Shown here: positions 42,655 through 51,229 of the stretch, piece by piece
How positions within the stretch are numbered: position 1 is the first letter of the stretch
Layout of the letters: each line of letters begins with the position of its first letter
Source of the DNA: Paenibacillus antibioticophila
GTDB taxonomy: Bacteria; Bacillota; Bacilli; Paenibacillales; Paenibacillaceae
Length of the DNA: 64,000 bases
Reading direction: 5' to 3'
Assembly: GCF_000455265.1 (NCBI RefSeq)
Contig: NZ_HG005140.1
Span: 299,823-363,822 of the forward strand
Made by a program: the position numbers and the translations under genes
The notes under the pieces: model-generated
Databases searched by the model: none
What the model was told of the DNA's origin: nothing
What the model saw: only the letters and a program-made list of their open reading frames with translations

Positions 42655-45399
42655 TTATTTAGCGGCTCCGTTAATGCCGAGTGTAACAATTTCACAACTG
42701 CCGACTGGCAGGGACAGACCGCCGATTGCATTGACTGTCAGCGGCTTGCCCGGTTCCTCCAGAATGGTTGTCTTGTAGATATGATCCGAAGGGATCTCCA
42801 GCTTCAGGCTGAGCTCTGTGCCTTGAGGGCACATATTGTACCAGCGAAGCAGAAGGTCTCCGGTCTCTTCATTCATCTTCATCGAGGAGAAGGCAAGCTC
42901 AGCACTTTCCCAGTGCAATGGCGAGTAGTTCGGAGCAACCTTTCCTTCATGAACATCCGTCTGGCACACCGTCCAAGGAATCTGGAACTGATAAGCCTCC
43001 GTATAAGCACCCAGTGCTCCGCGCTCGCCGCCGCTGTATGGAATAACTTCCATTTGGAAGGTATGCTCGCCAAGGCATTGCGCCTCCGGCGTCGGGAACA
43101 ATCCCCAGTCTCCAAGCTCGCCTACTGCACGCAGAAGAGTGACAGCAATCGTGTTGCGTCCGTCACGCAGAACCTCGTATTCATTCAAGCCGAGGTTGGC
43201 GACAACCAGCCCTTCTTTTCCGTCGCCAACTTCAACGAAGGCTTGCTGGTGCTGCGTATTGCTCGGATTCTCCCATTCCGGCGCCGGCTTGTTGTCGCGC
43301 TCAGCGATTTCAAACATCGAGTCCACACGGTGCTGGGAGGCTTGGAGATCCGTAGGGAACAGCATGCGTACCCGATGATCCTTCGCTTGATTGTTCAGCT
43401 TGGTTTCAATTTGCAATCCCTTGCCGTCTGCCTCCAGCGACAATACCGTTACGATCTCCATCGGAACGAGCGTCTTGCTGCGCTGTGCCTTGCGATTCGG
43501 ATAATAAACCAGCTCGCGCTGCTCTTGATCCAGCAATTCATCCGCAGAAGCCGGGATGAGCCATTGATGAGCTATTTTCACAGATGCACGGTATGGCTTG
43601 TCATCCAGCACTGTAATGTCTGCAGGCAGGCCCTTGGTTGTCAGCGGGGACTCCCCTTCCGGCTGTCTGTACATATATTCATTACCGATATCCCCGGTGT
43701 TCTCATAAACCCCAAGATCCCGGTAGACCCGGCCTGAGATCTTGTCTGTCAGTACAAACGATCCGTCTTCGGAAATTTCCACCTTCAGCGAAGCATTCTC
43801 AAGCGTTCGGTTACCGGTCAGCAATGTTGAAGCAGCTGATGCCGAACTCTTCGCACTGCGTACCCAGGCATATGCCCGCAAGCCCAATGCCGGAACATCC
43901 GCCGCGCGGAAGGTAATCCGAACCTTGCGGCACATATAAGGCTGACGGAACCGGTCATCCGGCAGATCATAACCGAACAGTAAACCGAGGTCTTCTACCG
44001 TGCAATCAACGACATTGCCTTGCTCATCTACCAGTACCCGGCCGCTCAGATCCGTCTCTTTCATGCGGCGGGCGGTTTCTTCCAGGGTAAAGCCCTCGCG
44101 CAGGTACAATCTTGCTGCATCCAGCTCCACTGTAATCACGCCGCTGCGTGTCCAACCGGTTGTGTTGAAGGCAAGTACCGGAAGCGGGTCCTCCCCATAA
44201 GCGGCAAATCCGGAAGTATCAACAGCATCCGCGATAACGGTCTTGCTGTCGTCGATAATTGTCTCCGCCACATCCTTGCTCTTGGCGAATCGCGTAACCA
44301 TCTCGCGATGCACCTCATCCACGCTGCAGCCGCAAATGCTGTCATGAGGATGGTTCTGCATCAGGGTCTTCCACGCATAGGTGAACAGATGATGCGGGTA
44401 CTTCTTGCCCAACAGATGCGCCATCGATGCTAGCGGCTCCGCTACCTTCTCCAGCACCGCCTGGCCTTCCTGGTTCATCTGCTTCAAGTAAACCCGTGCC
44501 GAGGCGGTATTCACCAGGGTTCCCCAGCCATCCGTTCTTTGGCTGCGCAGCTCTCCTTGTACCGTAGACAAGGTTTTGCCTTCGGATGCCTGTTCCAGCG
44601 CCTTTAAGTAATCTGGCAGATTGGAATGGATGAACTCGGTATCCGGATACAGCTTCTCCGCCATAGCAATCGCCTCAGGCAGATCCAGCTGGATCGGCTG
44701 ATGATCGCACCCGTTCATGTACAGCAGCTCACCAGTCGACGCATATTTCTCCGCATCAGCCAGCTTCCGGTCCCAGTAAGCTCTCGCCGCCTCTTCTTCA
44801 ACCGGTACTTCATTCCCGTTGGAATACCAGTTCGCGAATAGAATGCCCAATACCTTCGAACCATCCGGGCCTTCCCAGATCAACTCGGAGAAGGAGGATT
44901 CATAGCCCCCGTCCGCTACGGTATTATTGAAGCCCGTAGGCTTTACGCCGCGTCCAAAGAAGGCGTTGCCGATGCCGGATTGCTGCATCAATTGCGGAGT
45001 CTGTCCAACCAGCCCGAACGTATCCGGGAAATAACCGATTTTTGCCGGCTCACCATAGCGTTTGGCGTCCTGATGCCCGATTTGCATATTACGTACATTG
45101 GCTTCACCGCTCGTCAAGAAGGCATCCTGTAAGATATACCATGGACCGATTAGAATCCGTCCGTCCCGGATGTGCTTCTCCAGACGCTCCTTGTTCTCCG
45201 GACGAACCTGGAAATAGTCCTCCAGAATAATGGTCTGTCCGTCGAGGTAAAAGCTCTTGAACTCTCCGCCCTGATCCAGCTTGTCCAGCAGGGCATCCAC
45301 CAATGCGATCAGCCGGACATGGTGCTTCTCATATGGCAAATACCATTCCCGGTCCCAGTGTGTATGGGAAATAATATGTGCTCTTCTCTTTTTGGTCAT
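42655..45399 (-). CDS. GH38 alpha-mannosidase (module 3, distal copy)
   Basis: This 914-residue cytoplasmic retaining alpha-mannosidase has zinc-site HTHWDREWYLPYEKH at about 10-24 and the nucleophile Asp in GYFPDTFGLVGQ (about 124-135). HPHDSICGCS carries another zinc-site His/Asp, and beta-rich C-terminal domains follow. It is shorter than, and distinct from, the other GH38 at 48110. Bacterial GH38 enzymes remove alpha-1,2-, 1,3- or 1,6-linked mannose from side chains. The ATG at 45399 with GGGAGG upstream is clearly better than the longer frame beginning at 45468. The last gene of module 3, followed by a terminator. Confidence 0.9.
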   Translation of the reverse strand: MTKKRRAHIISHTHWDREWYLPYEKHHVRLIALVDALLDKLDQGGEFKSFYLDGQTIILEDYFQVRPENKERLEKHIRDGRILIGPWYILQDAFLTSGEANVRNMQIGHQDAKRYGEPAKIGYFPDTFGLVGQTPQLMQQSGIGNAFFGRGVKPTGFNNTVADGGYESSFSELIWEGPDGSKVLGILFANWYSNGNEVPVEEEAARAYWDRKLADAEKYASTGELLYMNGCDHQPIQLDLPEAIAMAEKLYPDTEFIHSNLPDYLKALEQASEGKTLSTVQGELRSQRTDGWGTLVNTASARVYLKQMNQEGQAVLEKVAEPLASMAHLLGKKYPHHLFTYAWKTLMQNHPHDSICGCSVDEVHREMVTRFAKSKDVAETIIDDSKTVIADAVDTSGFAAYGEDPLPVLAFNTTGWTRSGVITVELDAARLYLREGFTLEETARRMKETDLSGRVLVDEQGNVVDCTVEDLGLLFGYDLPDDRFRQPYMCRKVRITFRAADVPALGLRAYAWVRSAKSSASAASTLLTGNRTLENASLKVEISEDGSFVLTDKISGRVYRDLGVYENTGDIGNEYMYRQPEGESPLTTKGLPADITVLDDKPYRASVKIAHQWLIPASADELLDQEQRELVYYPNRKAQRSKTLVPMEIVTVLSLEADGKGLQIETKLNNQAKDHRVRMLFPTDLQASQHRVDSMFEIAERDNKPAPEWENPSNTQHQQAFVEVGDGKEGLVVANLGLNEYEVLRDGRNTIAVTLLRAVGELGDWGLFPTPEAQCLGEHTFQMEVIPYSGGERGALGAYTEAYQFQIPWTVCQTDVHEGKVAPNYSPLHWESAELAFSSMKMNEETGDLLLRWYNMCPQGTELSLKLEIPSDHIYKTTILEEPGKPLTVNAIGGLSLPVGSCEIVTLGINGAAK

Positions 45400-45535
45400 G
45401 TCTACGCCTCCCACCCTTTGATTAGTATGCAAATTGTCTTTTTTGCGCTCACAAATACACCTGATCACGCAGGGAGAAGCCGCCCTCTTCCTCCGGATGA
45501 AGCAAGACAGCGGCTCCTCTAAAGTCCGGACAGGC

Positions 45536-46531
45536 TTATGCCTCTTCCAGCGGGAACTTCTCCATATATTCGATCAATTCATCTGCAGTTGTGAAGGCAA
45601 TGCCTGTCACTGTATCTGCACAGCCGTAATAAATAGCGATACGGCCTGTATCGGCATCAGTCAATGCCGCGCAAGGGAACGTTACGTTCGGTACGTCGCC
45701 TACGCACTCATACAGCTCTTGAGGCCCGAGGATATAGTTCCGCGAACGTCCCAATACCTTCCAAGGCTGATCCTTGTCCAGCAGGGCAACACCCATGCGG
45801 TATACAAAGCCATTGCATGTATTAATAACCCCATGATAAATCAACAGCCAGCCTTTATCCGTTTCGATCGGAACGGGTCCCGGTCCGATTTTCTTGGACT
45901 GCCATGCCGAAGCATCGCCATTGATGGTTCCCATCACATAGCGGTGTTTGCCCCAGAATGTCAGGTCAGGGCTCTCGCTGTAGAAAATGTCGCCGAACGG
46001 AGTATGCCCGGTGTCGCTCGGACGGCTGACCATCGCGTAGTTACCCCCGATTTTGCGCGGAAACAGCACGCCGTTACGGTTGTACGGAAGGAACGCATTT
46101 TCGAGCTGATGGAAGGTCTTGAAATCGGTCGTATACGCCAGGCCGATCGTTGGGCCATGGTAGCCGTTACACCAGGTAATGTAATAACGGTCCCCGATTT
46201 GGCACACCCGAGGGTCATAACGATACTCCCTCTTGGTGATATACTCGTCGCCTTCGAACTGGATGGGCTCATGATTGATTTCCCAATTGATGCCATCCTT
46301 ACTGAAGCCTGCAAAAATATCCATGCTGACCGATTTGGAATCACAGCGGAACACCCCTGCAAAGCCGTCTCCAAACGGAATAACCGCGGAATTGAACACA
46401 CTGTTCGAGTTCGGAATCGCATCCCGCGGGATGATTGGGTTGGCGGAATAGCGCCAAACCGGCGAGTTGGTGCCTGCCGGCTTCTCTTGCCAAGGAATAT
46501 TTGGCAGTGCGTTACCAATAATTTTAGCCAT
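45536..46531 (-). CDS. GH130 beta-1,4-mannoside phosphorylase (module 3)
   Basis: This 331-residue GH130 propeller has the general-acid Asp in [18 protein letters not shown] (about 100-117) and phosphate-binding residues in [19 protein letters not shown] (about 155-173), then [16 protein letters not shown]. The [13 protein letters not shown] segment is like that of phosphorylases acting on mannosyl-beta-1,4-GlcNAc or beta-1,4-mannosides, which would complete breakdown of an N-glycan core; this rests on recalled family patterns. The second ATG (46531, GGAG eight bases upstream) is preferred to the first at 46537. It is clearly different from the GH130 at 29662. Confidence 0.87.
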   Translation of the reverse strand: MAKIIGNALPNIPWQEKPAGTNSPVWRYSANPIIPRDAIPNSNSVFNSAVIPFGDGFAGVFRCDSKSVSMDIFAGFSKDGINWEINHEPIQFEGDEYITKREYRYDPRVCQIGDRYYITWCNGYHGPTIGLAYTTDFKTFHQLENAFLPYNRNGVLFPRKIGGNYAMVSRPSDTGHTPFGDIFYSESPDLTFWGKHRYVMGTINGDASAWQSKKIGPGPVPIETDKGWLLIYHGVINTCNGFVYRMGVALLDKDQPWKVLGRSRNYILGPQELYECVGDVPNVTFPCAALTDADTGRIAIYYGCADTVTGIAFTTADELIEYMEKFPLEEA

Positions 46532-46557
46532 GTTCATATCTCCTTTTTTTAGAGGTA

Positions 46558-46725
46558 GTTCAAAAAGTCATCTTTTGATCACGAAGCAGTTCATGGAGCG
46601 GTTTCGACATCGAATCTTGAATTCAGCCGGTCCTTCCGTTGCTCACGTAGGGTTTCCCTACGCTCCGCTACTCAGGCCTCGTCTTCATCCAAGCTTCTCG
46701 GTGCTGAAAAGCTGACTTTTTGAAC
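46558..46725. repeat. Small inverted-repeat element (family B), MITE-like
   Basis: GTTCAAAAAGTCATCTTTT at the left and its near-complement (AAAAGCTGACTTTTTGAAC) at the right bound 168 bp of non-coding DNA between the GH125 and GH130 genes. The left end also occurs at 23551-23586. The interior contains an inverted repeat around CGTAGGGTTTCCCTACG. No target duplication was recognised. Confidence 0.65.
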
Positions 46726-46745
46726 ATTTATTTTAAGCAAAATAC

Positions 46746-48065
46746 TTACAAAATGCCGTCCTTCATCGCCCGATAGACGAGTTGGGAGAACAGACTGTTA
46801 GACCAGGCGAACCATTTGCGGGTGAAGACGGTTGGATCGTCGGCATGGAAGCCTTCATGCATAAAGCCCGTATCCGCATCCGTCGCTTCCAGCATCGAGA
46901 TCATTTCCAGCTTTTCTTCCGCTGTCGTCGCCGTAATTCCCTGCATCGACAAAGCCATATGCCAGATATAATCCTTCGGTGTATGCGGACTGCCGATTCC
47001 CTTGGCTGCTTTACCTTCAAAATAGAACGGGTTCTCCTTGCTCAGTGCAAAGCGTCTGGAGTTCTGGTAAATCGGATCATCCGCTGTGACATAGCCGAGG
47101 TAAGGAATCGACATAATTCCTGGCGTTCCTGCATCGTCCATCAGGCAATAGTTGCCGAAGCCATCTGTCTCGTAGGCATAGATCGGTCCGAATTCCGGAT
47201 GGCGATAAATACCGTACAGCTTGATCCCGTGATCCACTTCCAGCTCGAGCTGCTTCAGCTCCTCCATGAATTCCAGGTCACGGAATACCCATTCCGCAAA
47301 TTCCTGCATTTGACGCAGGGTCACTACGGCAAACATATTTCCAGGGATGTTGTAATGGAAATCGCAAGCATCGTCGCTGGAACGGAAGCCGGACCAGATC
47401 ATCCCGGTATAGTTCACCGGCATGCCGAGTCCCTGGTTCTGCAGCGAGTCCTCCGGAATGCCATTGTTCCGCATGAAGCGGTATGGCGATTGCTCGGCAT
47501 GATGCTGCTCAGTCCGGAACACATCATAGATCGTGCGCATCGCTGCCTTGAAGCCGGCATCGAAAATATCGGCGCGTCCTGTCTCCTTCCAGTACGTATA
47601 AGCAAGACGAACAACAAAACACAAGGAATCGATCTCGAATTTGCGTTCCCACACCCAAGGCGACATGTCCGTCTTGTCTACGGCGTTCCAGTGCCAATCA
47701 TTAGAGGTTTCATTGAATGCATTCGCATATGGATCGATCTGCACGTACTGAATATGGCGCTTGATCAAGCCTGCTATAATACGCTGCAAATCCGCATCTT
47801 CCTTGGCAAGCGGCACATAATGAATGACCTGCTCCACGGAGTCGCGCAGCCAAGAGGCCGGGATATCCCCCGTGATGACGAAGGTCGTGCCATCCTCCAT
47901 CAGCTTGGTCGTGGTCTCCAGTGTGTTCGGGAAGCAGTTCTTGAACAGCTTGAGCAGCTTAGGGCGATGGGCCAGCTTCTCCTCTGCTTCGGACAGAACG
48001 GATTGAACGGCTGCCGGCAACTCCAATGCCGGCATATCTATCTTAGGAAGTCTGAATTGTTCCAT
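46746..48065 (-). CDS. GH125 exo-alpha-1,6-mannosidase (module 3)
   Basis: This is a 439-residue cytoplasmic GH125 enzyme, paralogous to the one at 5315. Signatures: VITGDIPASWLRDSVEQV (about 67-84), FNETSNDWHWN, WSGFRSSDDACDFHYNIPGN and KGIGSPHTPKDYIWHMALSM. It should remove terminal alpha-1,6-mannose from imported oligosaccharides. GGAG lies about 11 bases before the ATG. It follows the large GH38 gene by 44 bases. Having two GH125 genes in separate modules suggests two pools of substrate, or separate regulation. Confidence 0.9.
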   Translation of the reverse strand: MEQFRLPKIDMPALELPAAVQSVLSEAEEKLAHRPKLLKLFKNCFPNTLETTTKLMEDGTTFVITGDIPASWLRDSVEQVIHYVPLAKEDADLQRIIAGLIKRHIQYVQIDPYANAFNETSNDWHWNAVDKTDMSPWVWERKFEIDSLCFVVRLAYTYWKETGRADIFDAGFKAAMRTIYDVFRTEQHHAEQSPYRFMRNNGIPEDSLQNQGLGMPVNYTGMIWSGFRSSDDACDFHYNIPGNMFAVVTLRQMQEFAEWVFRDLEFMEELKQLELEVDHGIKLYGIYRHPEFGPIYAYETDGFGNYCLMDDAGTPGIMSIPYLGYVTADDPIYQNSRRFALSKENPFYFEGKAAKGIGSPHTPKDYIWHMALSMQGITATTAEEKLEMISMLEATDADTGFMHEGFHADDPTVFTRKWFAWSNSLFSQLVYRAMKDGIL

Positions 48066-48109
48066 GCAGGTTCCACTCCTTTAATCCATAGTTTCCGCTT
48101 TTCTTAGTA

Positions 48110-51100
48110 TTACAAATAAATTTTCACCGTCTTGATCTCAAACGGAGCAAAGCTCAGCTCTATACGGCCTTCTGTCGTCGACAGTCCTTCCCCGTCCTCT
48201 TCCAATGCATTGGACAGACAAGCTTGCTTCAGACCTGGCCAGCTCAGAGAAACCTGCTCGCGTCCGCCAGCGGATTCATACAAGCGAACAATCACAGCGT
48301 CTCCGTCTTCTGCCGGCTTGACCGTATCCAGTACAACATGCTCGCCGGTAAAATCAATTAAAGTTGCTGCAGAAGGTAATTCGCCTTCATGGGGCTCGGC
48401 TGCCAGGACAACCGGCGTGTGATTCAGCTCCGCCGCCGCACGCAGTGTATGGGCCGTCTGCCAGTCCCCTTGGTGCGGATACAGCGAATACGTAAACTCA
48501 TGCTCGCCCAGATCGGCGCTGATATCCGGCCATTTCGGCGCACGCAACAGGGACAGACGCATCGTGCTGCCTTGAATATCGTAGCCGTATTTGCAATCGT
48601 TCAGCAGGCTAACGCCATATCCCCGTTCGGAGACATCCGCAAAGCGGTGTCCGCATACTTCGAATTGCGCTTGCTCCCAGCTGGTATTGCGATGCGTCGG
48701 ACGCTCCAGAGCACCAAATGGAATCTCATATGTCGCTTTATCCGTGACAACGTCTACCGGGAATCCGACCTTCAACAGCTTATGGGACTCGTTCCAGCTT
48801 ACCTTCGTATGGAAATCGATCCGCCGGTCATGATGATACAGAATCATATCCTGAACGATCTCTGACTGCCCCAGACGATAGCGGAATCGCAGCACGTCTT
48901 GAACAGGTCCTTTTGCTGCCACTGCACTTTCTATCAGCTTCACATCGCCAGCCGGCTGCTGCTCGTAGCGAGGATCAATATCCCAGGCATCCCACAGCGT
49001 CGGACGGTCATGATAGAAATGGAATCGGTTGGCCGCTTCGCCGGCTTTCACAATCTCACGCCGGGCGGTCTTATCCCACAAGCTGACGATTTCGCCGCGC
49101 TCGTTGAACTTCAGGCGGTAATAGGAAGTCTCCCATTCCCCCTTTAGCTCCTGCTCCGCCGCTGCTGTCGCAGCTGTCGAAGATGCTCCTGCAGGCTCCT
49201 CTTTACGCAGCCAGACCGTTTTGTAGCCGAGAGCAGGCACGCCAGGCACACGCAGTCTAGCCGTTACATCCCCATCGAGATCTGAACGTACTTCGTATGG
49301 AAGACGTACTCCCTGCTCATCATATACAGCCAAGCCGCTTTCGGAGGATAATTCACGCAGGGATACGATCATATCCCGGGACCAGCCCAGGCTGTTAAAG
49401 ATGATATAAGGCTTGCCTTCGCCTGCTGTCGATACTTGGGCTGCCAGTGCTTCCAGACCATGTTGCAGACCGATATTTCCCTTTTCGAAAACCTCCGTAT
49501 ATTCCTTGGTGGAAGTTTCATAGGCTTCCGTAATCGCGGAGCCAGGGATAATGTCATGGAACTGATTGAGCAGAATCAGCTTCCAGCCGTCATGCAGCGA
49601 GTCCCGAGCCTCGATTTGACGCTCTCCAGGCATGGACGGAGCTGCCAGCGTGTTCCAGACCTCGGCTTCACGGTACAGAATTTCCGCCTTCCGGTTGCTG
49701 CGCTTGTTGCGTCCGTGCGTGGTATACGTGCCGCGATGCAGCTCGAGATACAGATCACCGTGCCAGGCGGGAAGCTTCGGCTTAGCGGCTTCAATGCCGG
49801 CGAAGAATGCTGCGGCTGTACTGTATTCGCTGCCCGGCTGGCCCACCATCAGATCGGCCCGGTCAATGTATTCCAGCATTTCGCGCGTAACTCCGCCGCC
49901 GCCGTCTCCATGCCCGTATAACAGCATCTGCTCCGGATGAACAGCCTTCTCGCGGAAGGACTGCCAGTGCTCGTGCACATCCTTGGGCAGCGTATTTTCG
50001 TTAACGCCATGGTTCAAGTAGGACAGCATCGGCGTTCCGTCAATGCCTACCCAATGGAACAGGTCGTAAGGGAATACGTTGGTGTCATTCCAGCCCAGCT
50101 TTGTGGTCATGAAATAACGGATGCCCCCGTGCTGCAAAATTTGCGGCAGCGAAGCGCAGTAACCAAACGTATCCGGCAGCCATTCGATATCCGAGGTCAG
50201 CCCGAATTCCTCCCGGTAGAAGCGTTGTCCATACAGCATTTGCCGCATCAACGATTCTCCGCTCGGCAAGTTCAGATCCGGCTCGACCCACATTCCACCG
50301 ACCAGTTCCCAGCGTCCTTCCTTGATTCTCTCCTTCACTCGTTCATACAGCTCGGGATCGTTATCCTTCAGATAGGCAAATAGCTGCGGTTGACTCTGCG
50401 CATACCGGTACTGCGGATATTCCTTCATCAGGGCATCCACGGTTGAAAAGGTCCGGCTAGCCTTACGCACTGTTTCCCGAATCGGCCATAACCAGGCGAT
50501 ATCAATATGGGATTGACCCACCATATGAATCAGGCCCTCGGCATTGCCGCCAATTTCCTTCACCCGGGCCGACAGCCGCTGTTCAATCCCGGTTAGCGAG
50601 CTGCCTTCGCGGATCGCCGCCTCGTCGAGCGCAACAAATTCATCCATAGCGGTGTACAGCGCCTCGATCAGGCGCGTACGGCGGAAATCTTGCTCAGGCA
50701 GCAGAACTGCCGAATCGCGAATCACCGTCGCCGTGTACATCAAGCTCTGTACCGCCCGATTGACGAGCACAAGCTGGCTGTCAACCCGCGTGATCGGAGG
50801 CTGAATGACAGCCTGTTTATTCAATGGGTCAACCGGCTCCGGAATCGGGTCATACAGCTCGATCTCCAGCTCCAGGGATTGCCCTGGCTCTGCTGTGTTC
50901 AAGGTAACAAAGGTATGATTGCGGTCCAAGCCCTGTGCCGATTTGCCGTTGATGCGCAGCAGCCCTTCTCCGCCCGAGGCGAAGACCAGTCCGACATGGC
51001 CGGCCTGCCATGGTTCCGGAATGTCCAGCTTCGTCCGGAAGAAGTAGGTTGTGCCCTGTGTACTTGGAAATCTATCCAGTGTTCCGTCCTCGAGATACGG

Positions 51101-51223
51101 CTTCTCCTCCGTATACTTGCCTGGAATCAGGTAAGTATTGGCGGTAATCTTCCAATCAAGGCTGCGTTGCTCCAGCCACTGAGCCTCTGTCAGCTCCCGG
51201 ATAAAACGTCTGATCCGTTCCAT
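48110..51223 (-). CDS. GH38 alpha-mannosidase (module 3, large copy)
   Basis: This 1037-residue GH38 enzyme carries an extra N-terminal beta domain (about 1-215). The catalytic barrel has GQSHIDIAWLWPIRETVRK (zinc His/Asp about 236-254), GGMWVEPDLNLPSGE and the nucleophile Asp in EWLPDTFGYCASLPQ. C-terminal beta domains complete it. This layout resembles the yeast vacuolar/MAN2C1-like subgroup, which acts on free oligomannosides in the cytosol. No signal peptide. GGAGG lies 11 bases upstream of the ATG, and the gene begins 6 bases after the GH3 stop. Confidence 0.9.
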   Translation of the reverse strand: MERIRRFIRELTEAQWLEQRSLDWKITANTYLIPGKYTEEKPYLEDGTLDRFPSTQGTTYFFRTKLDIPEPWQAGHVGLVFASGGEGLLRINGKSAQGLDRNHTFVTLNTAEPGQSLELEIELYDPIPEPVDPLNKQAVIQPPITRVDSQLVLVNRAVQSLMYTATVIRDSAVLLPEQDFRRTRLIEALYTAMDEFVALDEAAIREGSSLTGIEQRLSARVKEIGGNAEGLIHMVGQSHIDIAWLWPIRETVRKASRTFSTVDALMKEYPQYRYAQSQPQLFAYLKDNDPELYERVKERIKEGRWELVGGMWVEPDLNLPSGESLMRQMLYGQRFYREEFGLTSDIEWLPDTFGYCASLPQILQHGGIRYFMTTKLGWNDTNVFPYDLFHWVGIDGTPMLSYLNHGVNENTLPKDVHEHWQSFREKAVHPEQMLLYGHGDGGGGVTREMLEYIDRADLMVGQPGSEYSTAAAFFAGIEAAKPKLPAWHGDLYLELHRGTYTTHGRNKRSNRKAEILYREAEVWNTLAAPSMPGERQIEARDSLHDGWKLILLNQFHDIIPGSAITEAYETSTKEYTEVFEKGNIGLQHGLEALAAQVSTAGEGKPYIIFNSLGWSRDMIVSLRELSSESGLAVYDEQGVRLPYEVRSDLDGDVTARLRVPGVPALGYKTVWLRKEEPAGASSTAATAAAEQELKGEWETSYYRLKFNERGEIVSLWDKTARREIVKAGEAANRFHFYHDRPTLWDAWDIDPRYEQQPAGDVKLIESAVAAKGPVQDVLRFRYRLGQSEIVQDMILYHHDRRIDFHTKVSWNESHKLLKVGFPVDVVTDKATYEIPFGALERPTHRNTSWEQAQFEVCGHRFADVSERGYGVSLLNDCKYGYDIQGSTMRLSLLRAPKWPDISADLGEHEFTYSLYPHQGDWQTAHTLRAAAELNHTPVVLAAEPHEGELPSAATLIDFTGEHVVLDTVKPAEDGDAVIVRLYESAGGREQVSLSWPGLKQACLSNALEEDGEGLSTTEGRIELSFAPFEIKTVKIYL

Positions 51224-51229
51224 ATAATA

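Noticed and set aside
42622..43737. A 371-codon plus-strand ORF opposite the GH38 gene
   Set aside because: It lies antisense to a clear GH38 coding region and has no ribosome binding site or domain. Other long plus-strand frames (45434-46552, 46782-48107, 52151-53335) are shadows of the same kind.
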